From assembly GCF_000422825.1 (NCBI RefSeq), contig NZ_AUGU01000013.1, positions 434,001 through 498,000 of the forward strand: a DNA stretch of 64,000 nucleotides. The letters run 5' to 3'. Below are positions 28,216 through 37,794 of the stretch, piece after piece; position 1 is the first letter of the stretch; each line of letters opens with the position of its first letter. Origin of the DNA: Nocardioides insulae DSM 17944 (lineage in GTDB: Bacteria > Actinomycetota > Actinomycetes > Propionibacteriales > Nocardioidaceae). The position numbers and the translations under genes were made by a program. The notes beneath the pieces are model-generated. The model saw only the letters and a list, made by a program, of their open reading frames with translations. It did not search any database and was not told where the DNA came from.

Positions 28216-29388
28216 TCAGGCCTCGAGGGCGGCGAGCTGCCCGCAGGCGCCGTCGATCTCCTGGCCGCGGGTGTCGCGCACCGTGGTGGGAATGCCCTTC
28301 GCCTCGAGCCGGCGGACGAACTCACGCTCGTCGGCGGGGTCGGAAGCGGTCCACTTCGAGCCGGGGGTCGGATTGAGCGGGATCAGGTTGACGTGCACCC
28401 AGCCCCAGTCACCATAGGAGTTGAGTACGTCGCCGAGCAGGTCCGCACGCCACGCCTGATCGTTGATGCCGCGCATCATGGCGTACTCGATGGAGACCCG
28501 CCGCTTGGTGACCCGGGCGTAGTTCCAGGCCGCCTCGACGGTCTCCGCGACCGAGAACCTGGTGTTGATCGGCACCAGTTCGTTCCGGAGCTCGTCGTCG
28601 GGGGCATGCAGGGACAACGCGAGCGTGACCGGGATCCCCTCCTCGGTCAGCTGCTTGATCCGGGGCACGAGACCGACGGTGGAGACCGTGATCCCCCGGG
28701 CGCTCATCCCGAGGCCCTCGGGCGCGGGGTCGGTGAGCCGGCGGACGGCGCCGATCACGGCGGCGTAGTTGGCCATCGGCTCGCCCATGCCCATGAACAC
28801 GACGTTGGACACACGCCCCGGACCGCCGGGCACCTCACCACGCTGGAGCGAACGAGCACCGGCCACGACCTGCTCGACGATCTCGGCGGTCGACATGTTG
28901 CGCTGCAGCCCTCCCTGACCCGTCGCGCAGAACGGGCAGGCCATGCCGCACCCCGCCTGGCTGGAGACGCACATGGTGACTCGGTCGGGGTAGCGCATCA
29001 GCACCGACTCGACCAGGGCGCCGTCGAAGAGCTTCCACAGCGTCTTCCGGGTGGTGCCGCGATCGGCCTCCAGAGTGCGCATCGGCGTCATCAAGGAGGG
29101 CAGGAAACCGTCGACGAGATCCGCGCGCTGAGCGGCGGGCAGATCGGTCATCTGCTCGGGGTCGTCGACCAGGTGGCCGAAGTAGTGGACCGACAACTGC
29201 TTGGCGCGGAACCCGGGCAGCCCCATGCGCTTCGCCTCGTCCTGCCGCTCCGCAAGGCTCAGGTCGGCGAGGTGCCGCGGTGGCTTCTTCCGCCCCTTCG
29301 GCGGCGTCAGCACCAACGGCAGCGCCCGTCCAGCCATGGCGGCCGCCTCGGCCTCGGCAGAGTGCGGTGTGGGAAGATCCTCGGTCAT
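28216..29388 (-). CDS. rlmN: 23S rRNA/tRNA adenine-C2 methyltransferase RlmN
   Basis: RlmN is a radical-SAM enzyme that methylates C2 of A2503 in 23S rRNA and A37 in some tRNAs. The cluster motif is CGMACPFC (CxxxCxxC), followed by GQGG and [12 protein letters not shown]. The second catalytic cysteine is in the C-terminal [14 protein letters not shown]. The 390-residue length is normal, with a lysine/proline-rich N-terminus. The ATG at 29388 has ACTGGAGGGG just upstream. It lies near cdsA as in other actinobacteria. Confidence 0.97.
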   Translation of the reverse strand: MTEDLPTPHSAEAEAAAMAGRALPLVLTPPKGRKKPPRHLADLSLAERQDEAKRMGLPGFRAKQLSVHYFGHLVDDPEQMTDLPAAQRADLVDGFLPSLMTPMRTLEADRGTTRKTLWKLFDGALVESVLMRYPDRVTMCVSSQAGCGMACPFCATGQGGLQRNMSTAEIVEQVVAGARSLQRGEVPGGPGRVSNVVFMGMGEPMANYAAVIGAVRRLTDPAPEGLGMSARGITVSTVGLVPRIKQLTEEGIPVTLALSLHAPDDELRNELVPINTRFSVAETVEAAWNYARVTKRRVSIEYAMMRGINDQAWRADLLGDVLNSYGDWGWVHVNLIPLNPTPGSKWTASDPADEREFVRRLEAKGIPTTVRDTRGQEIDGACGQLAALEA

Positions 29389-29460
29389 CCCCTCCAGTGT
29401 CGCGCAGGGGACGCGTACCTGCACATTTCCGGGTGACGTGAGCCTCGTCGTAGGCGGTTC

Positions 29461-29814
29461 TCAGCCCTCGAGGCGCACGAGGATCCATAGGGTGGCGGCC
29501 GCCACTCCGACAGCGACGACCGCGGTCAACACCATCCCGAGCAGCATGTAGAGCCCGAACCTGCGGCTGCGCGGGACCACCATCAGCGCCAGGGGGAGGG
29601 CGAGCAGCACCGCCACGAACGGGATGAGCCGGGTGGCGTCGTCGGTGCCGAGCAGCGCGGAGAGCACCGCCGCGGAGATGCTCGGCACCACCACGACGAC
29701 CGCCAGACCGGTGAAGAACCCGGCCAGCGGGGTGAACACCGGGTGGTCGCGGTGCCACCAGTCGGGCTGCTGGACTACGGCCTCGGGACTGCTCACGCGC
29801 TCCTCCTCGCTCAT
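29461..29814 (-). CDS. small membrane protein, function unknown
   Basis: A 117-residue protein with a polar N-terminus (WWHRDHPVFTPLAGFF) and about three hydrophobic segments at roughly 30-50, 60-80 and 90-112. I do not recognise a domain. The ATG at 29814 (MSEEERV) is chosen over an upstream GTG three codons earlier. It sits between rlmN and cdsA on the same strand and may be co-transcribed with cdsA. Confidence 0.65.
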   Translation of the reverse strand: MSEEERVSSPEAVVQQPDWWHRDHPVFTPLAGFFTGLAVVVVVPSISAAVLSALLGTDDATRLIPFVAVLLALPLALMVVPRSRRFGLYMLLGMVLTAVVAVGVAAATLWILVRLEG

Positions 29815-29901
29815 CGCGACCACGGTAACGGCTCGGCAGCGGCCGGGCGGTCCATCTGGGCGCGCGCCGCGCGTAGGCCAGCCGGTGCTGCGACGTACCG
29901 A

Positions 29902-30798
29902 CTAGAACACGGCGTAGTGGAGCAGCAGCCACAGCGGCGCGATGGTCGCCAGCAGCGAATCCAGTCGGTCCATCAGCCCACCGTGTCCCGGGATGACCTG
30001 GCTCATGTCCTTGATGCCCAGGTCACGCTTGATAACCGATTCGCACAGATCGCCCAGGGTGGCCATCACCACGCCGATCAGGCCGGCGGCGACGCCGATC
30101 CACCAGTCGCCGTCGAGCAGGAAGACGACACAGCCGACCCCGGCCGCGACGCAGAGCACGATGGAACCGGCGAAACCCTCCCAGGACTTCTTCGGCGAGA
30201 TCACCGGGGCCATTGGATGCTTGCCGAACAGGACGCCGGCGATGTAGCCCCCGGTGTCGGAGGCGATCGTGACCAGCACGAAGGTGACGATCCCCTTCAC
30301 CCCGGCGTCGCTGAACCCACCGCCGGTCCGGCCGCCCTCGGCCAGCATCAGCGCCACGAACGACCCCAGGAACGGGACATAGACCACGGTGAACACCGCC
30401 GCAGTCGCCGTACGCACGTAACCCTCCACACCGCGGCGGAGCAGCCAGAGCATGATCACCAGCGCCGTGACCGCGGTGGCCGTCACCAGTGCCTCGGCGC
30501 CCCAGGCGTAGGCCACCACCACCATCACGACGCCGCCCACCATCAGCGGCTGCTCCGGAAGGTCGATGTCCTGGCTGAGCATGCCCTTCCGCATCTCCCA
30601 GACGGCCACGACGACGGCGATCGCCACGATCACCATGAACGCCGGCTTCCAGAACGCCAGGGACGCGGTCACGGCGCCGAGCAGCACCACGGCGGAGGCG
30701 ATCGCCGCCGGGAGATTACGCCCGGCGCGGCCGTGATCCTTCTGGACGGGTGGCTCCGTCGGGCCCTGGTCGGACGGAGAAGTGGGGGCAGGCGTCAT
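29902..30798 (-). CDS. cdsA: phosphatidate cytidylyltransferase (CDP-diacylglycerol synthase)
   Basis: CdsA makes CDP-diacylglycerol from phosphatidate and CTP, the branch point of membrane phospholipids including phosphatidylinositol. The 298-residue protein has a polar 25-residue head, about eight membrane segments, SDTGGYIAGVLFGKHPMAP and the C-terminal signature around DLCESVIKRDLGIKDMS and IPGHGGLMDRLDS, whose Asp residues bind metal. It follows frr by 34 bases in the rpsB-tsf-pyrH-frr-cdsA run, the standard bacterial order. Confidence 0.96.
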   Translation of the reverse strand: MTPAPTSPSDQGPTEPPVQKDHGRAGRNLPAAIASAVVLLGAVTASLAFWKPAFMVIVAIAVVVAVWEMRKGMLSQDIDLPEQPLMVGGVVMVVVAYAWGAEALVTATAVTALVIMLWLLRRGVEGYVRTATAAVFTVVYVPFLGSFVALMLAEGGRTGGGFSDAGVKGIVTFVLVTIASDTGGYIAGVLFGKHPMAPVISPKKSWEGFAGSIVLCVAAGVGCVVFLLDGDWWIGVAAGLIGVVMATLGDLCESVIKRDLGIKDMSQVIPGHGGLMDRLDSLLATIAPLWLLLHYAVF

Positions 30799-30832
30799 CG
30801 CTGCTCGCTCGCGGGGGATCCGAGACAGGGTC

Positions 30833-31390
30833 TCAGACCTCCAGCAGCTCGGCTTCCTTGTTCTTCAACATCTCGTCGATCGCCTCGGTGTGCTTCTTGG
30901 TCTGGGCGTCGAGCTTCTTCTCCGCGCCGGCGAGGTCGTCCTTGCCGATCTCGCCGTCCTTCTCCAGCTTCTCCACGCCCTGCTTGGCGGTACGGCGCAG
31001 GTTACGGACCGCCACTCGGCCGTCCTCGGCCTTGGCCTTGGCGAGCTTGGTGAACTCCTTGCGGCGCTCCTCGGTCAGCTCCGGGAACACGCAGCGCAGC
31101 AGCTTGCCGTCGTTGGAGGGGTTGATCCCCAGGTCGGAGTCGCGGATGGCCTTCTCGATGTTGCCCATCGCACCGACGTCGAAGGGCGAGATCAGGATGA
31201 TCCGGGGCTCCGGCGAGGTGAAGGTCGCCAGCTGCTGGATCGGGGTCGGGCTGCCGTAGTAGTCGACCATGATCTTGTTGAACATGCTGGGGTGGGCCCG
31301 GCCGGCACGGATCGTCGCGAACTCCTCGCGTGTGGAGTCGACCGACTTGGCCATCTTGGCTTCGGCCTCGTTGAGGATGTCGTTGATCAC
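30833..31390 (-). CDS. frr: ribosome recycling factor
   Basis: RRF splits post-termination ribosomes with EF-G. The 185-residue protein shows the three-helix-bundle sequence: FATIRAGRAHPSMFNKIMVDYYG (conserved Arg and the AR-motif), SPTPIQQLA, then LGINPSNDGKLLRCVFPELTEERRKEF and VRNLRR. Length equals the family norm. The start is GTG at 31390. It lies 99 bases after pyrH and just ahead of cdsA. Confidence 0.98.
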   Translation of the reverse strand: MINDILNEAEAKMAKSVDSTREEFATIRAGRAHPSMFNKIMVDYYGSPTPIQQLATFTSPEPRIILISPFDVGAMGNIEKAIRDSDLGINPSNDGKLLRCVFPELTEERRKEFTKLAKAKAEDGRVAVRNLRRTAKQGVEKLEKDGEIGKDDLAGAEKKLDAQTKKHTEAIDEMLKNKEAELLEV

Positions 31391-31489
31391 GGTGGCTCCT
31401 TCTCGCCTCGTCGGCCCGATCGGGCCCTTGCACGCCGGCCGGCGCTCGCTGCTTGGTTGGTCTCGGGGTGACCCCGGGAAGTGGCGGGG

Positions 31490-32203
31490 TCAGTCTGCCG
31501 TGACCAGCGTGCCAATCCTCTCACCCTGCACGACGCGGAGGATGTTGCCCTCCGGCTCCATGCCGAACACGATCATCGGCAGCTTGTTCTCGCCGCATAG
31601 CGCGAAGGCGGTCTGATCCATGATCCGCAGGCCGTTGGTGAGCGCCTCGTCGTAGGTCAGCGCGTCGTACTTGGTGGCCTGCGGGTCGAGCTTGGGATCC
31701 GCGGAGTAGACGCCGTCCACCCCGCTCTTGGCGACCAGCACGACGTCACACTTGCTCTCCAGCGCGCGCTGGACGGCGACGGTGTCCGTGGAGAAGAACG
31801 GCATCCCCATGCCCGCCGCGAAGATGACCACGCGCCCCTTCTCCATGTGCCGGATCGCCCGCCTGGGGATATAGGGCTCGGCCACCTGGGCCATCGTGAT
31901 CGCGGTCTGGACCCGCGTCTCGACGCCGATCTTCTCCAGGAAGTCCTGCAGCGCCAGGCAGTTCATCACGATGCCGAGCATGCCCATGTAGTCGGCCCGC
32001 GCGCGGTCCATCCCACGCTGTTGCAGCTCGGCCCCGCGGAAGAAGTTGCCTCCGCCGGTGACGACGGCGACCTGGACGCCCGCGTCGGCGAGCGAGGCGA
32101 TCTCCCTGGCGATCTTCGAGACGACGTCCGGATCCACCCCGACCTGACCGCCGCCGAACACCTCGCCGGAGAGCTTGAGCAGGACACGCTTGTAACCGGT
32201 CAC
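31490..32203 (-). CDS. pyrH: UMP kinase
   Basis: PyrH phosphorylates UMP to UDP and is regulated by GTP and UTP. It belongs to the amino-acid-kinase fold: [12 protein letters not shown] at the N-terminus, [46 protein letters not shown] and KVDGVYS-like [11 protein letters not shown] are visible. The 237-residue length is normal. The start is GTG at 32203 with AAGGAGTCCC upstream. A strong hairpin stands between tsf and this gene. Confidence 0.97.
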   Translation of the reverse strand: MTGYKRVLLKLSGEVFGGGQVGVDPDVVSKIAREIASLADAGVQVAVVTGGGNFFRGAELQQRGMDRARADYMGMLGIVMNCLALQDFLEKIGVETRVQTAITMAQVAEPYIPRRAIRHMEKGRVVIFAAGMGMPFFSTDTVAVQRALESKCDVVLVAKSGVDGVYSADPKLDPQATKYDALTYDEALTNGLRIMDQTAFALCGENKLPMIVFGMEPEGNILRVVQGERIGTLVTAD

Positions 32204-32311
32204 GGGACTCCTTGTATTTCAGAGGGTCGAGCTCGGTCGAGCCGAGATCGATGATGCCACCAACCGAGGTGGTGGGGTACGCCGTCGCGGATCGGCGCGC
32301 TACGGACGTGC

Positions 32312-32360
32312 GAGGAGGCCGGTCCGAAGGGAGCGTGTGCTCCCCCGGACCGGCCTCCTC
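32312..32360 (-). terminator. long hairpin between tsf and pyrH
   Basis: Two perfect 15-base arms (GAGGAGGCCGGTCCG and its complement) enclose a second GGGAGC/GCTCCC stem. It begins 13 bases after the tsf stop on the minus strand. There is no T tract, so it may act in RNA processing or partial termination, lowering pyrH expression relative to rpsB-tsf. Confidence 0.7.
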
Positions 32361-32372
32361 TGCGGACCTGCG

Positions 32373-33182
32373 TCAGGCCCCGACCTCGATGCGGACGAAC
32401 CGCTTGAGGGTGGTGCCGGCCTCGTCGAGCACGGCCTTGACGGACTTCTTGTTCTCCAGCACGGAGGCCTGCTCCAGCAGGACGACCTCCTTGTAGAAGC
32501 CGTTGAGACGACCCTCGGCGATCTTGGAGATGATGTTCTCCGGCTTGCCCTCCTCGCGGGCGGTGGCCTCACCGATCTCGCGCTCGTGAGCGACGATGTC
32601 GGCCGGCACCTCCTCGCGGGCGAGGTACTGGGGACGCATCGCGGCGATCTGCTTGGTGACCGCGACGGCGCCGTCCTCGTTGCCCTCGAACTCCACCAGC
32701 ACGCCGATCGCCGGCGGCAGGTCGGCGGACCGCTTGTGCAGGTAGACCGCCGTCTCGCCGCCGAAGTAGGCGACCTTGCCGAGCTCGATCTTCTCGCCGA
32801 TGGAGATGGCGAGCTCCTGGACGATGCCAGCAACCGTCTTCTCGCCGATGGTGACGGCGTTGAGCGCCTCGACGTTCTCGGCCTTGGCCTCGTTGGCCGC
32901 GTCGGCGAGCTGCTGGGCGACCCTGATGAACTCGTTGTTCTTCGCGACGAAGTCGGTCTCCGACCTGAGCTCGACCAGCGCACCACCGGAGTGGGCGACC
33001 AGCCCGGCGGAGGTCTCGCGCTCAGCGCCACGGGCGGCGGCCTTGGCGGCACCCTTGGTGCGCAGGAGGTCGACCGCCTTGTCGAAGTCGCCCTCGGCCT
33101 CGGTGAGCGCCTTCTTGCAGTCCATCATGCCGGCGCCGGTGAGCTCCCGGAGCTTCTTCACGTCAGCAGCGGTGAAAGCCAT
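32373..33182 (-). CDS. tsf: elongation factor Ts
   Basis: EF-Ts exchanges GDP for GTP on EF-Tu. The 269-residue protein has the N-terminal UBA-like domain ([25 protein letters not shown]), the core with SETDFVAKN (the TDFVAKN exchange motif at about residues 75-81) and a C-terminal subdomain ending in [10 protein letters not shown]. Start ATG at 33182. It follows rpsB by 33 bases and shares its transcript. Confidence 0.98.
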   Translation of the reverse strand: MAFTAADVKKLRELTGAGMMDCKKALTEAEGDFDKAVDLLRTKGAAKAAARGAERETSAGLVAHSGGALVELRSETDFVAKNNEFIRVAQQLADAANEAKAENVEALNAVTIGEKTVAGIVQELAISIGEKIELGKVAYFGGETAVYLHKRSADLPPAIGVLVEFEGNEDGAVAVTKQIAAMRPQYLAREEVPADIVAHEREIGEATAREEGKPENIISKIAEGRLNGFYKEVVLLEQASVLENKKSVKAVLDEAGTTLKRFVRIEVGA

Positions 33183-33215
33183 GCGTGTTCCTTCTCGATC
33201 GCAGGGAAGTGAGGA

Positions 33216-34106
33216 TCAGGCCTCGGTGGACTCGGTGGCCGGGGCCTCGGCGGACTCGGTGGCCGGAGCCTCGGTCGCCTCGGTGGACTCGGCGGCCGGG
33301 GCCTCGGTCGCCTCGGCGGGCGCCTCGGTGGTCTCGGTGGAGGTCTCGAGCAGCTCGCGCTCCCACTCGGCCAGCGGCTCCTCGGCCGTGGTGGCCGCCT
33401 CGCCCTGCTTGCCGCCGGAGCGGGCGATCAGGCCCTCGGCGACGGCGTCGGCGATGACCCGGGTGAGCAGGCCGACCGCACGGATGGCGTCGTCGTTGCC
33501 CGGGATCGGGAAGTCGACCTCGTCGGGGTCACAGTTGGTGTCGAGGATGCCGATGATCGGGATGCGGAGCTTGCGCGCCTCCTCGACGGCCAGGTGCTCC
33601 TTCTTGGTGTCCACGATCCACACGGCGGAGGGGGTGCGACCCATCTCGCGGATACCACCGAGGGTCTTGTCGAGCTTGTCGCGCTCCCGCTTCATCTGCA
33701 GGAGCTCCTTCTTGGTGCGACCGGAGCCGGCCACATCGTCGAAGTCGATCTCGTCGAGCTCCTTGAGGCGGTTGATCCGCTGGTGCACGGTCTGGAAGTT
33801 GGTCAGCATGCCGCCGAGCCAGCGCTGGTTGACGTAGGGCATCCCGACGCGGGTCGCCTGCTCGGCGATCGCCTCCTGGGCCTGCTTCTTGGTGCCGACG
33901 AACATGATCGTCCCGCCCTTGGCCACGGTCTCCTTGATGAAGGCGTAGCTGCGGTCGATGTAGGCCAGCGACTGCTGCAGGTCGATGATGTAGATACCGT
34001 TGCGCTCGGTCATGATGAAGCGCTTCATCTTCGGGTTCCAGCGACGGGTCTGGTGTCCGAAGTGGACGCCGCTCTCGAGGAGCTGGCGCATGGTCACGAC
34101 TGCCAT
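33216..34106 (-). CDS. rpsB: 30S ribosomal protein uS2 with long Thr/Glu/Ala tail
   Basis: uS2 binds late to the 30S subunit and recruits bS1-like function. The conserved body is intact: [56 protein letters not shown] and [19 protein letters not shown]. The 296-residue product is some 40 longer than typical because of a C-terminal tail (about 250-296) made of repeats such as [14 protein letters not shown] and APATES. The frame is open upstream, but the ATG at 34106, with AAGGAGAAATC before it, is the conserved start. First gene of the rpsB-tsf-pyrH-frr-cdsA run. Confidence 0.97.
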   Translation of the reverse strand: MAVVTMRQLLESGVHFGHQTRRWNPKMKRFIMTERNGIYIIDLQQSLAYIDRSYAFIKETVAKGGTIMFVGTKKQAQEAIAEQATRVGMPYVNQRWLGGMLTNFQTVHQRINRLKELDEIDFDDVAGSGRTKKELLQMKRERDKLDKTLGGIREMGRTPSAVWIVDTKKEHLAVEEARKLRIPIIGILDTNCDPDEVDFPIPGNDDAIRAVGLLTRVIADAVAEGLIARSGGKQGEAATTAEEPLAEWERELLETSTETTEAPAEATEAPAAESTEATEAPATESAEAPATESTEA

Positions 34107-34522
34107 GATTTCTCCTTGTGATGGAGACTTCCCGTGGTGCCCGTCCTTGCATGCGAGGAGGGCCGGGAGCTGTCTCCGGTCGGTTTTCAGTTCCTTGCGT
34201 CTCATCTCGGATCGCCGAGGCGGGACGCCCTGACGTCTGCGCGTGATCCGACCGGCGGTGCCGGACTGAGGATCCTCGCCCACGGTTGGTCGCCCTCGGG
34301 GAGGCCGGGGGCGTCGTGGTCTGCGGACGTGCGTAGTCAACCCATGGTGGGCTGCCGCACTAGAGTAGTCGACTCCCGCTCAGCACGCCCAATCCCTGCC
34401 TGGATCAGTTCGGGCCTGCCCGGCGGGCCGGTCGTCGTCCACACCGCACCGCGGCGATCCGCCTCCACACAGGTGCAATTCGAGCGCTCGCCGGTGCGTC
34501 CACCCGAACGCAGGATCGAACC
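34107..34522. other. 416-base divergent intergenic region (rpsB leader and M23 peptidase upstream region)
   Basis: It must contain the rpsB-tsf promoter and leader and the upstream signals of the M23 gene. A TTGACT lies on the minus strand at 34340-34335 and a TAGAGT on the plus strand at 34361, but neither has a well-spaced partner. I see no RNA gene or further coding sequence in it. Confidence 0.55.
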
Positions 34523-35236
34523 ATGCCTACCCCCTCCTCGACATTCCGCCGGCCCTGCTGTTCGGCAGCACGCCTGACCGCGTCCCCGCCCCGGCCCAGG
34601 TCGGGATCCAGGTCGGGATCCGGGTCGGGATCCCGGTCGGAGGGCATCCGCGCCCGGCCCGTCGTGGCTTGGTCGGTCATCTCGCTGCTGATCCTCATGC
34701 TCTGGGCGGGGCCAGCCGCAGCGGCGGCCGCGCGGGACGCCCCACCCGCGCCGCCGCCGTCCCAATCCCTCGCGGACGTCCTGTCCCGCGATCCCTCGCC
34801 CCCGGCCACCGGCGTGTGGCCGCTACGACCGGTGCCGCCCGTCGTGCACGGCTTCGACCCTCCAGAGGAGGATTGGGGAGCCGGTCACCGGGGCGTGGAT
34901 CTGGCCGGCCGGGTGGGTCAACCGGTGCGGAGCGCGCTCGCCGGCACGGTGACCTTCGTCGGCCTGATCGCGGGCAAGGGCGTCGTGGTGGTGGATCACG
35001 GGAGCACGCGTACGACCTACGAGCCCGTCAGCAGCCCGCTCCGTCCCGGCGAGAGGGTGGGAGCAGGGGGTCTCCTCGGCATTCTTGCCCCGGCCTCCTC
35101 ACATTGCGCACCGGCCACCTGTTTGCACTGGGGCTGGATCCGCAACAGCGACGACGCCTACCTCGACCCCCTCCAACTCGTCGGCGCGGGGCCGGTCAGG
35201 CTCCTGCCGCTGTGGCGCGACCAGCCGGTGGGATGA
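34523..35236 (+). CDS. exported M23 family peptidase
   Basis: A 237-residue LytM-type protein, presumably acting on the cell wall. A basic, Ser/Arg/Gly-repeat head (about 25-42) precedes a hydrophobic export segment (about 48-66, WSVISLLILMLWAG). The M23 domain begins near 110: GAGHRGVDLAG supplies zinc-binding His and Asp, and CLHWGW the last His; the usual first His of the HxH motif is Cys here, as in several actinobacterial relatives. Whether it is an active hydrolase or an activator is open. A single M23 gene divergent from rpsB matches the mycobacterial order (Rv2891 type). Convergent with xerC. Confidence 0.85.
   Translation: MPTPSSTFRRPCCSAARLTASPPRPRSGSRSGSGSGSRSEGIRARPVVAWSVISLLILMLWAGPAAAAAARDAPPAPPPSQSLADVLSRDPSPPATGVWPLRPVPPVVHGFDPPEEDWGAGHRGVDLAGRVGQPVRSALAGTVTFVGLIAGKGVVVVDHGSTRTTYEPVSSPLRPGERVGAGGLLGILAPASSHCAPATCLHWGWIRNSDDAYLDPLQLVGAGPVRLLPLWRDQPVG
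34598..34645. repeat. 12-base tandem repeat in the M23 gene
   Basis: The unit AGGTCGGGATCC or a one-base variant occurs three times plus a partial fourth copy, encoding the SGSRSGSGSGSRS head before the export segment. In-frame 12-base units change only linker length. Confidence 0.8.
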
Positions 35237-35244
35237 GGGTGCAC

Positions 35245-35510
35245 CGATGGACGCTCGCTGGCTACGCAGCCGGATCAGGTGTGCGAGCGGGGGCGCGACG
35301 GAGCCGGTCGGTGGTCACCTGTGTGGCCGCACTCGAGCGTTGCCGAATCAGGCGGGAGTGAACCTGCGGGTAGGCGCGACGCAGTCGGTCGGTCGTCACC
35401 TGTGCGTGGCCGCACTCTCGCGCCGCTGGATCAGGCGCGAGGGTGAGCCTGCTGGTAGGCGCGACGCAGTCGGTCGGTGGTCACGTGTGTGTAGAGCTGC
35501 GTGGTCGCGA
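35245..35510. repeat. three imperfect copies of the xerC 3' end
   Basis: The core GCGACGCAGTCGGTCGGT occurs at 35461-35478 (inside xerC), identically at 35376-35393, and as a diverged copy at 35295-35312, giving periods of 85 and 81 bases. Each is followed by a GGTCACNTGTGTG-like stretch. Read on the minus strand each copy still encodes VTTDRLRRA; the two outer copies lie after the xerC stop and carry indels. They fill the 194 bases between xerC and the M23 gene. Confidence 0.85.
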
Positions 35511-36384
35511 GCGAGGCATGGCCGAGCATCTCCTGCACCGAGCGCAGATCGGCCCCGCCCTCGAGGAGATGCGTGGCGGCGGTGTGCCGCAGCCCATGCG
35601 GCCCGATGTCGGGGGCCCCGGGCACAGCCGCGATCCGCCGATGGACCATCGTCCGCACGGCGCGAGGATCGATCCGGCCGCCGCGTACGCCGACGAACAG
35701 CGCGCCCGACGCCCCCTCCCCCACCAGGGCGGGTCTTCCCCGCACCAGCCAATCGTCGAGTGCACGGGCCGCCGGCACTCCGAACGGGACCACCCGTTCC
35801 TTGCGTCCCTTGCCCAGCACGCGCACCACGTTTCGCTGGCGGTCGAGGTCGTCCACGTCGAGACCGCACAGCTCACCGACACGGATGCCACTTGCATAGA
35901 GGAGTTCGAGCACTGCCACGTCCCGCAGGCCCACCGGTCCACCGCCAGCAGCCGCGTCGGCCGCGGCGCGCACCAGGGATTCGGCCTCGTCGGCGCGCAG
36001 CACGGACGGGAGGGTCCGGTGCGCGCGAGGCGAGCCGAGGCTCGCGCCGACATTGGTGTCGATGCGTCCGGTCCGCGCGAGCCAGGCGGTGAACACGCGT
36101 GCCGAGGTCGCCCGCCGCGCCAGCGTCGTCCGTGACCTGCCCACGCTCTGCTGGGTGGCCAGCCAGCTGCGCAGGGTCCGCAGGTCGAGGCTCCCGACCT
36201 CGGTGTGACCGAGTCGCTGGGCGTGCTCGGCCAGCAGACTCAGATCGGTGAGGTAGGCCCGCACGGTGTGCTCGGTGAGACCACGCTCGGACCGCAGATG
36301 TCGCTCGTAGTCGCCGAGCACTCGGGCGAAAGCCTCAGACAAGGCAACCTCCGCCTCATCAGCCCCCGCAGTCTCATCAACCAC
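35431..36384 (-). CDS. xerC: tyrosine site-specific recombinase XerC
   Basis: XerC with XerD resolves chromosome dimers at dif. The 317-residue protein has the N-terminal SAM-like core-binding domain (YERHLRSERGLTEHTVRAYLTDLSLL) and the catalytic domain: Arg in ASGIRVGELCGL, Lys in GKGRKERVVP, His-x-x-Arg in HGLRHTAATHLLEGG, and the nucleophile Tyr in LGHASLATTQLYTHV. The GTG at 36384 is the start. The rest of the tail VTTDRLRRAYQQAHPRA is the part duplicated downstream. Position near dprA and rpsB is conserved, though here ugd intervenes. Confidence 0.95.
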   Translation of the reverse strand: MVDETAGADEAEVALSEAFARVLGDYERHLRSERGLTEHTVRAYLTDLSLLAEHAQRLGHTEVGSLDLRTLRSWLATQQSVGRSRTTLARRATSARVFTAWLARTGRIDTNVGASLGSPRAHRTLPSVLRADEAESLVRAAADAAAGGGPVGLRDVAVLELLYASGIRVGELCGLDVDDLDRQRNVVRVLGKGRKERVVPFGVPAARALDDWLVRGRPALVGEGASGALFVGVRGGRIDPRAVRTMVHRRIAAVPGAPDIGPHGLRHTAATHLLEGGADLRSVQEMLGHASLATTQLYTHVTTDRLRRAYQQAHPRA

Positions 36385-36537
36385 GCGTTTCAGCCTAGCC
36401 GCTCTCGGCCCGGTCTCTGCGGAGCGTCAGAGCTCTGATCAGACGTGAGGACAGGTTTCGATTCGGCGTCCTCGGTGGAGTAACAGTGCGCTGACCGCCG
36501 TGGTCCCCGACCCGATCGGCGCATGCGGTCGGCTCGC

Positions 36538-37704
36538 TCAGTCGCGACCGTAGATGTCACGGGTGTAGACCCTCTCGGCGACGTCGGCGAGTTCCGGGGC
36601 GAGGCGGTTGGTGAGGATCACGTCCGCGCGACTCTTGAACTCGGTGAGGTCCCCCAGCACCTCGGACCCGTAGAACTCCGCCTGGTCCAGGCTGGGTTCG
36701 AAGACCACGACCGGGACACCCTTCGCCTTGATCCGCTTCATCACGCCCTGGATGCTCGAGGCCCGGAAGTTGTCGGAGCCGTGCTTCATGGTCAGCCGGT
36801 AGACACCGACACACTTCGGTGCTCGGGCAAGGACGTCGGCAGCGATGAAGTCCTTGCGGGTGACGTTCGCGTCGACCACGGCATTGATGAGGTTCTGCGG
36901 CACGTCGCGGTAGTTGGCCTGGAGTTGCCTGGTGTCCTTCGGCAGGCAGTAGCCGCCGTACCCGAAGCTCGGGTTGTTGTAGTGCAGGCCGATGCGGGGG
37001 TCGAGGCCGACTCCCTCGATGACCTGGGCGGTGTCCAGGCCCCGGCTGTGGGCGTAGGTGTCGAGTTCGTTGAAGAAGGCGACCCGCAGCGCCAGGTAGG
37101 TGTTGGCGAACAGCTTGATCGCCTCCGCCTCGGTGGGGTCGGTGAGCAGGATCGGGACGTCGTCGTCCTGGGCACCCTCGAAGAGCAGGTCGGCGAAGTG
37201 CTTGCCGTACTCCCCCCGGTCACCGACGATGATCCGCGAGGGATGGAGGTTGTCGTGGAGCGCCCGGCCCTCCCGCAGGAACTCCGGTGAGAAGAGGATG
37301 GTGGCGCCGGGGTGCCGCGCACGCATCTGCTCGGTGAAGCCGACCGGCACCGTGGACTTGATCACGACCGCGGCCCGCGGAGACAGCCGCAGGGCCGCCG
37401 CGATCACGGTCTCCACCGAGGAGGTGTCGAAGTAGTTGGTCTCCGGGTCGTAATCGGTGGGGGTGGCCACCACCACGAAGTCGGCACCGTGGAACGCCTG
37501 CTCGGTGTCGTGGGTGGCGACCAGCGCGAGCGACGCCGACCGTAGCCGTTCGCTGAGCTCGGGGTCGGCGATGGGCGATTCACGCCGGTTGAGCGCCGAG
37601 ACCTTGGCCGGGTCGACATCGACCGCCACGACCTCGTGGTGCTGAGCCAGGATCACGGCGTTGGAGAGACCCACGTAGCCGATGCCCACGACCGCTATCT
37701 TCAT
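36538..37704 (-). CDS. ugd: nucleotide-sugar (UDP-glucose) 6-dehydrogenase
   Basis: A 388-residue UDP-glucose/GDP-mannose dehydrogenase family protein that oxidises a nucleotide sugar twice to the uronic acid. The NAD domain begins [42 protein letters not shown] and [12 protein letters not shown] follow; [24 protein letters not shown] and the catalytic Cys in [15 protein letters not shown] are intact, as is the C-terminal [20 protein letters not shown]. This fits the Ugd type best. ATG at 37704. It lies alone between dprA and xerC without other polysaccharide genes, which is unusual for this locus. Confidence 0.92.
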   Translation of the reverse strand: MKIAVVGIGYVGLSNAVILAQHHEVVAVDVDPAKVSALNRRESPIADPELSERLRSASLALVATHDTEQAFHGADFVVVATPTDYDPETNYFDTSSVETVIAAALRLSPRAAVVIKSTVPVGFTEQMRARHPGATILFSPEFLREGRALHDNLHPSRIIVGDRGEYGKHFADLLFEGAQDDDVPILLTDPTEAEAIKLFANTYLALRVAFFNELDTYAHSRGLDTAQVIEGVGLDPRIGLHYNNPSFGYGGYCLPKDTRQLQANYRDVPQNLINAVVDANVTRKDFIAADVLARAPKCVGVYRLTMKHGSDNFRASSIQGVMKRIKAKGVPVVVFEPSLDQAEFYGSEVLGDLTEFKSRADVILTNRLAPELADVAERVYTRDIYGRD

Positions 37705-37794
37705 GTCATCGGACGCTAATGCCGTCCCGGCCACGTCACCCCCAGCTTTGCCGAGCCTTCATCTGATCGCCATGAGCGGGTCGCACCGCGCTCT

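Noticed and set aside
33216..33360. rpsB tail repeats as a mobile or satellite repeat
   Set aside because: They are in-frame codon repeats confined to the gene end.
34320..34370. TTGACT and TAGAGT as promoter elements for rpsB or the M23 gene
   Set aside because: They are on opposite strands, and neither has a partner at 16-19 bases.
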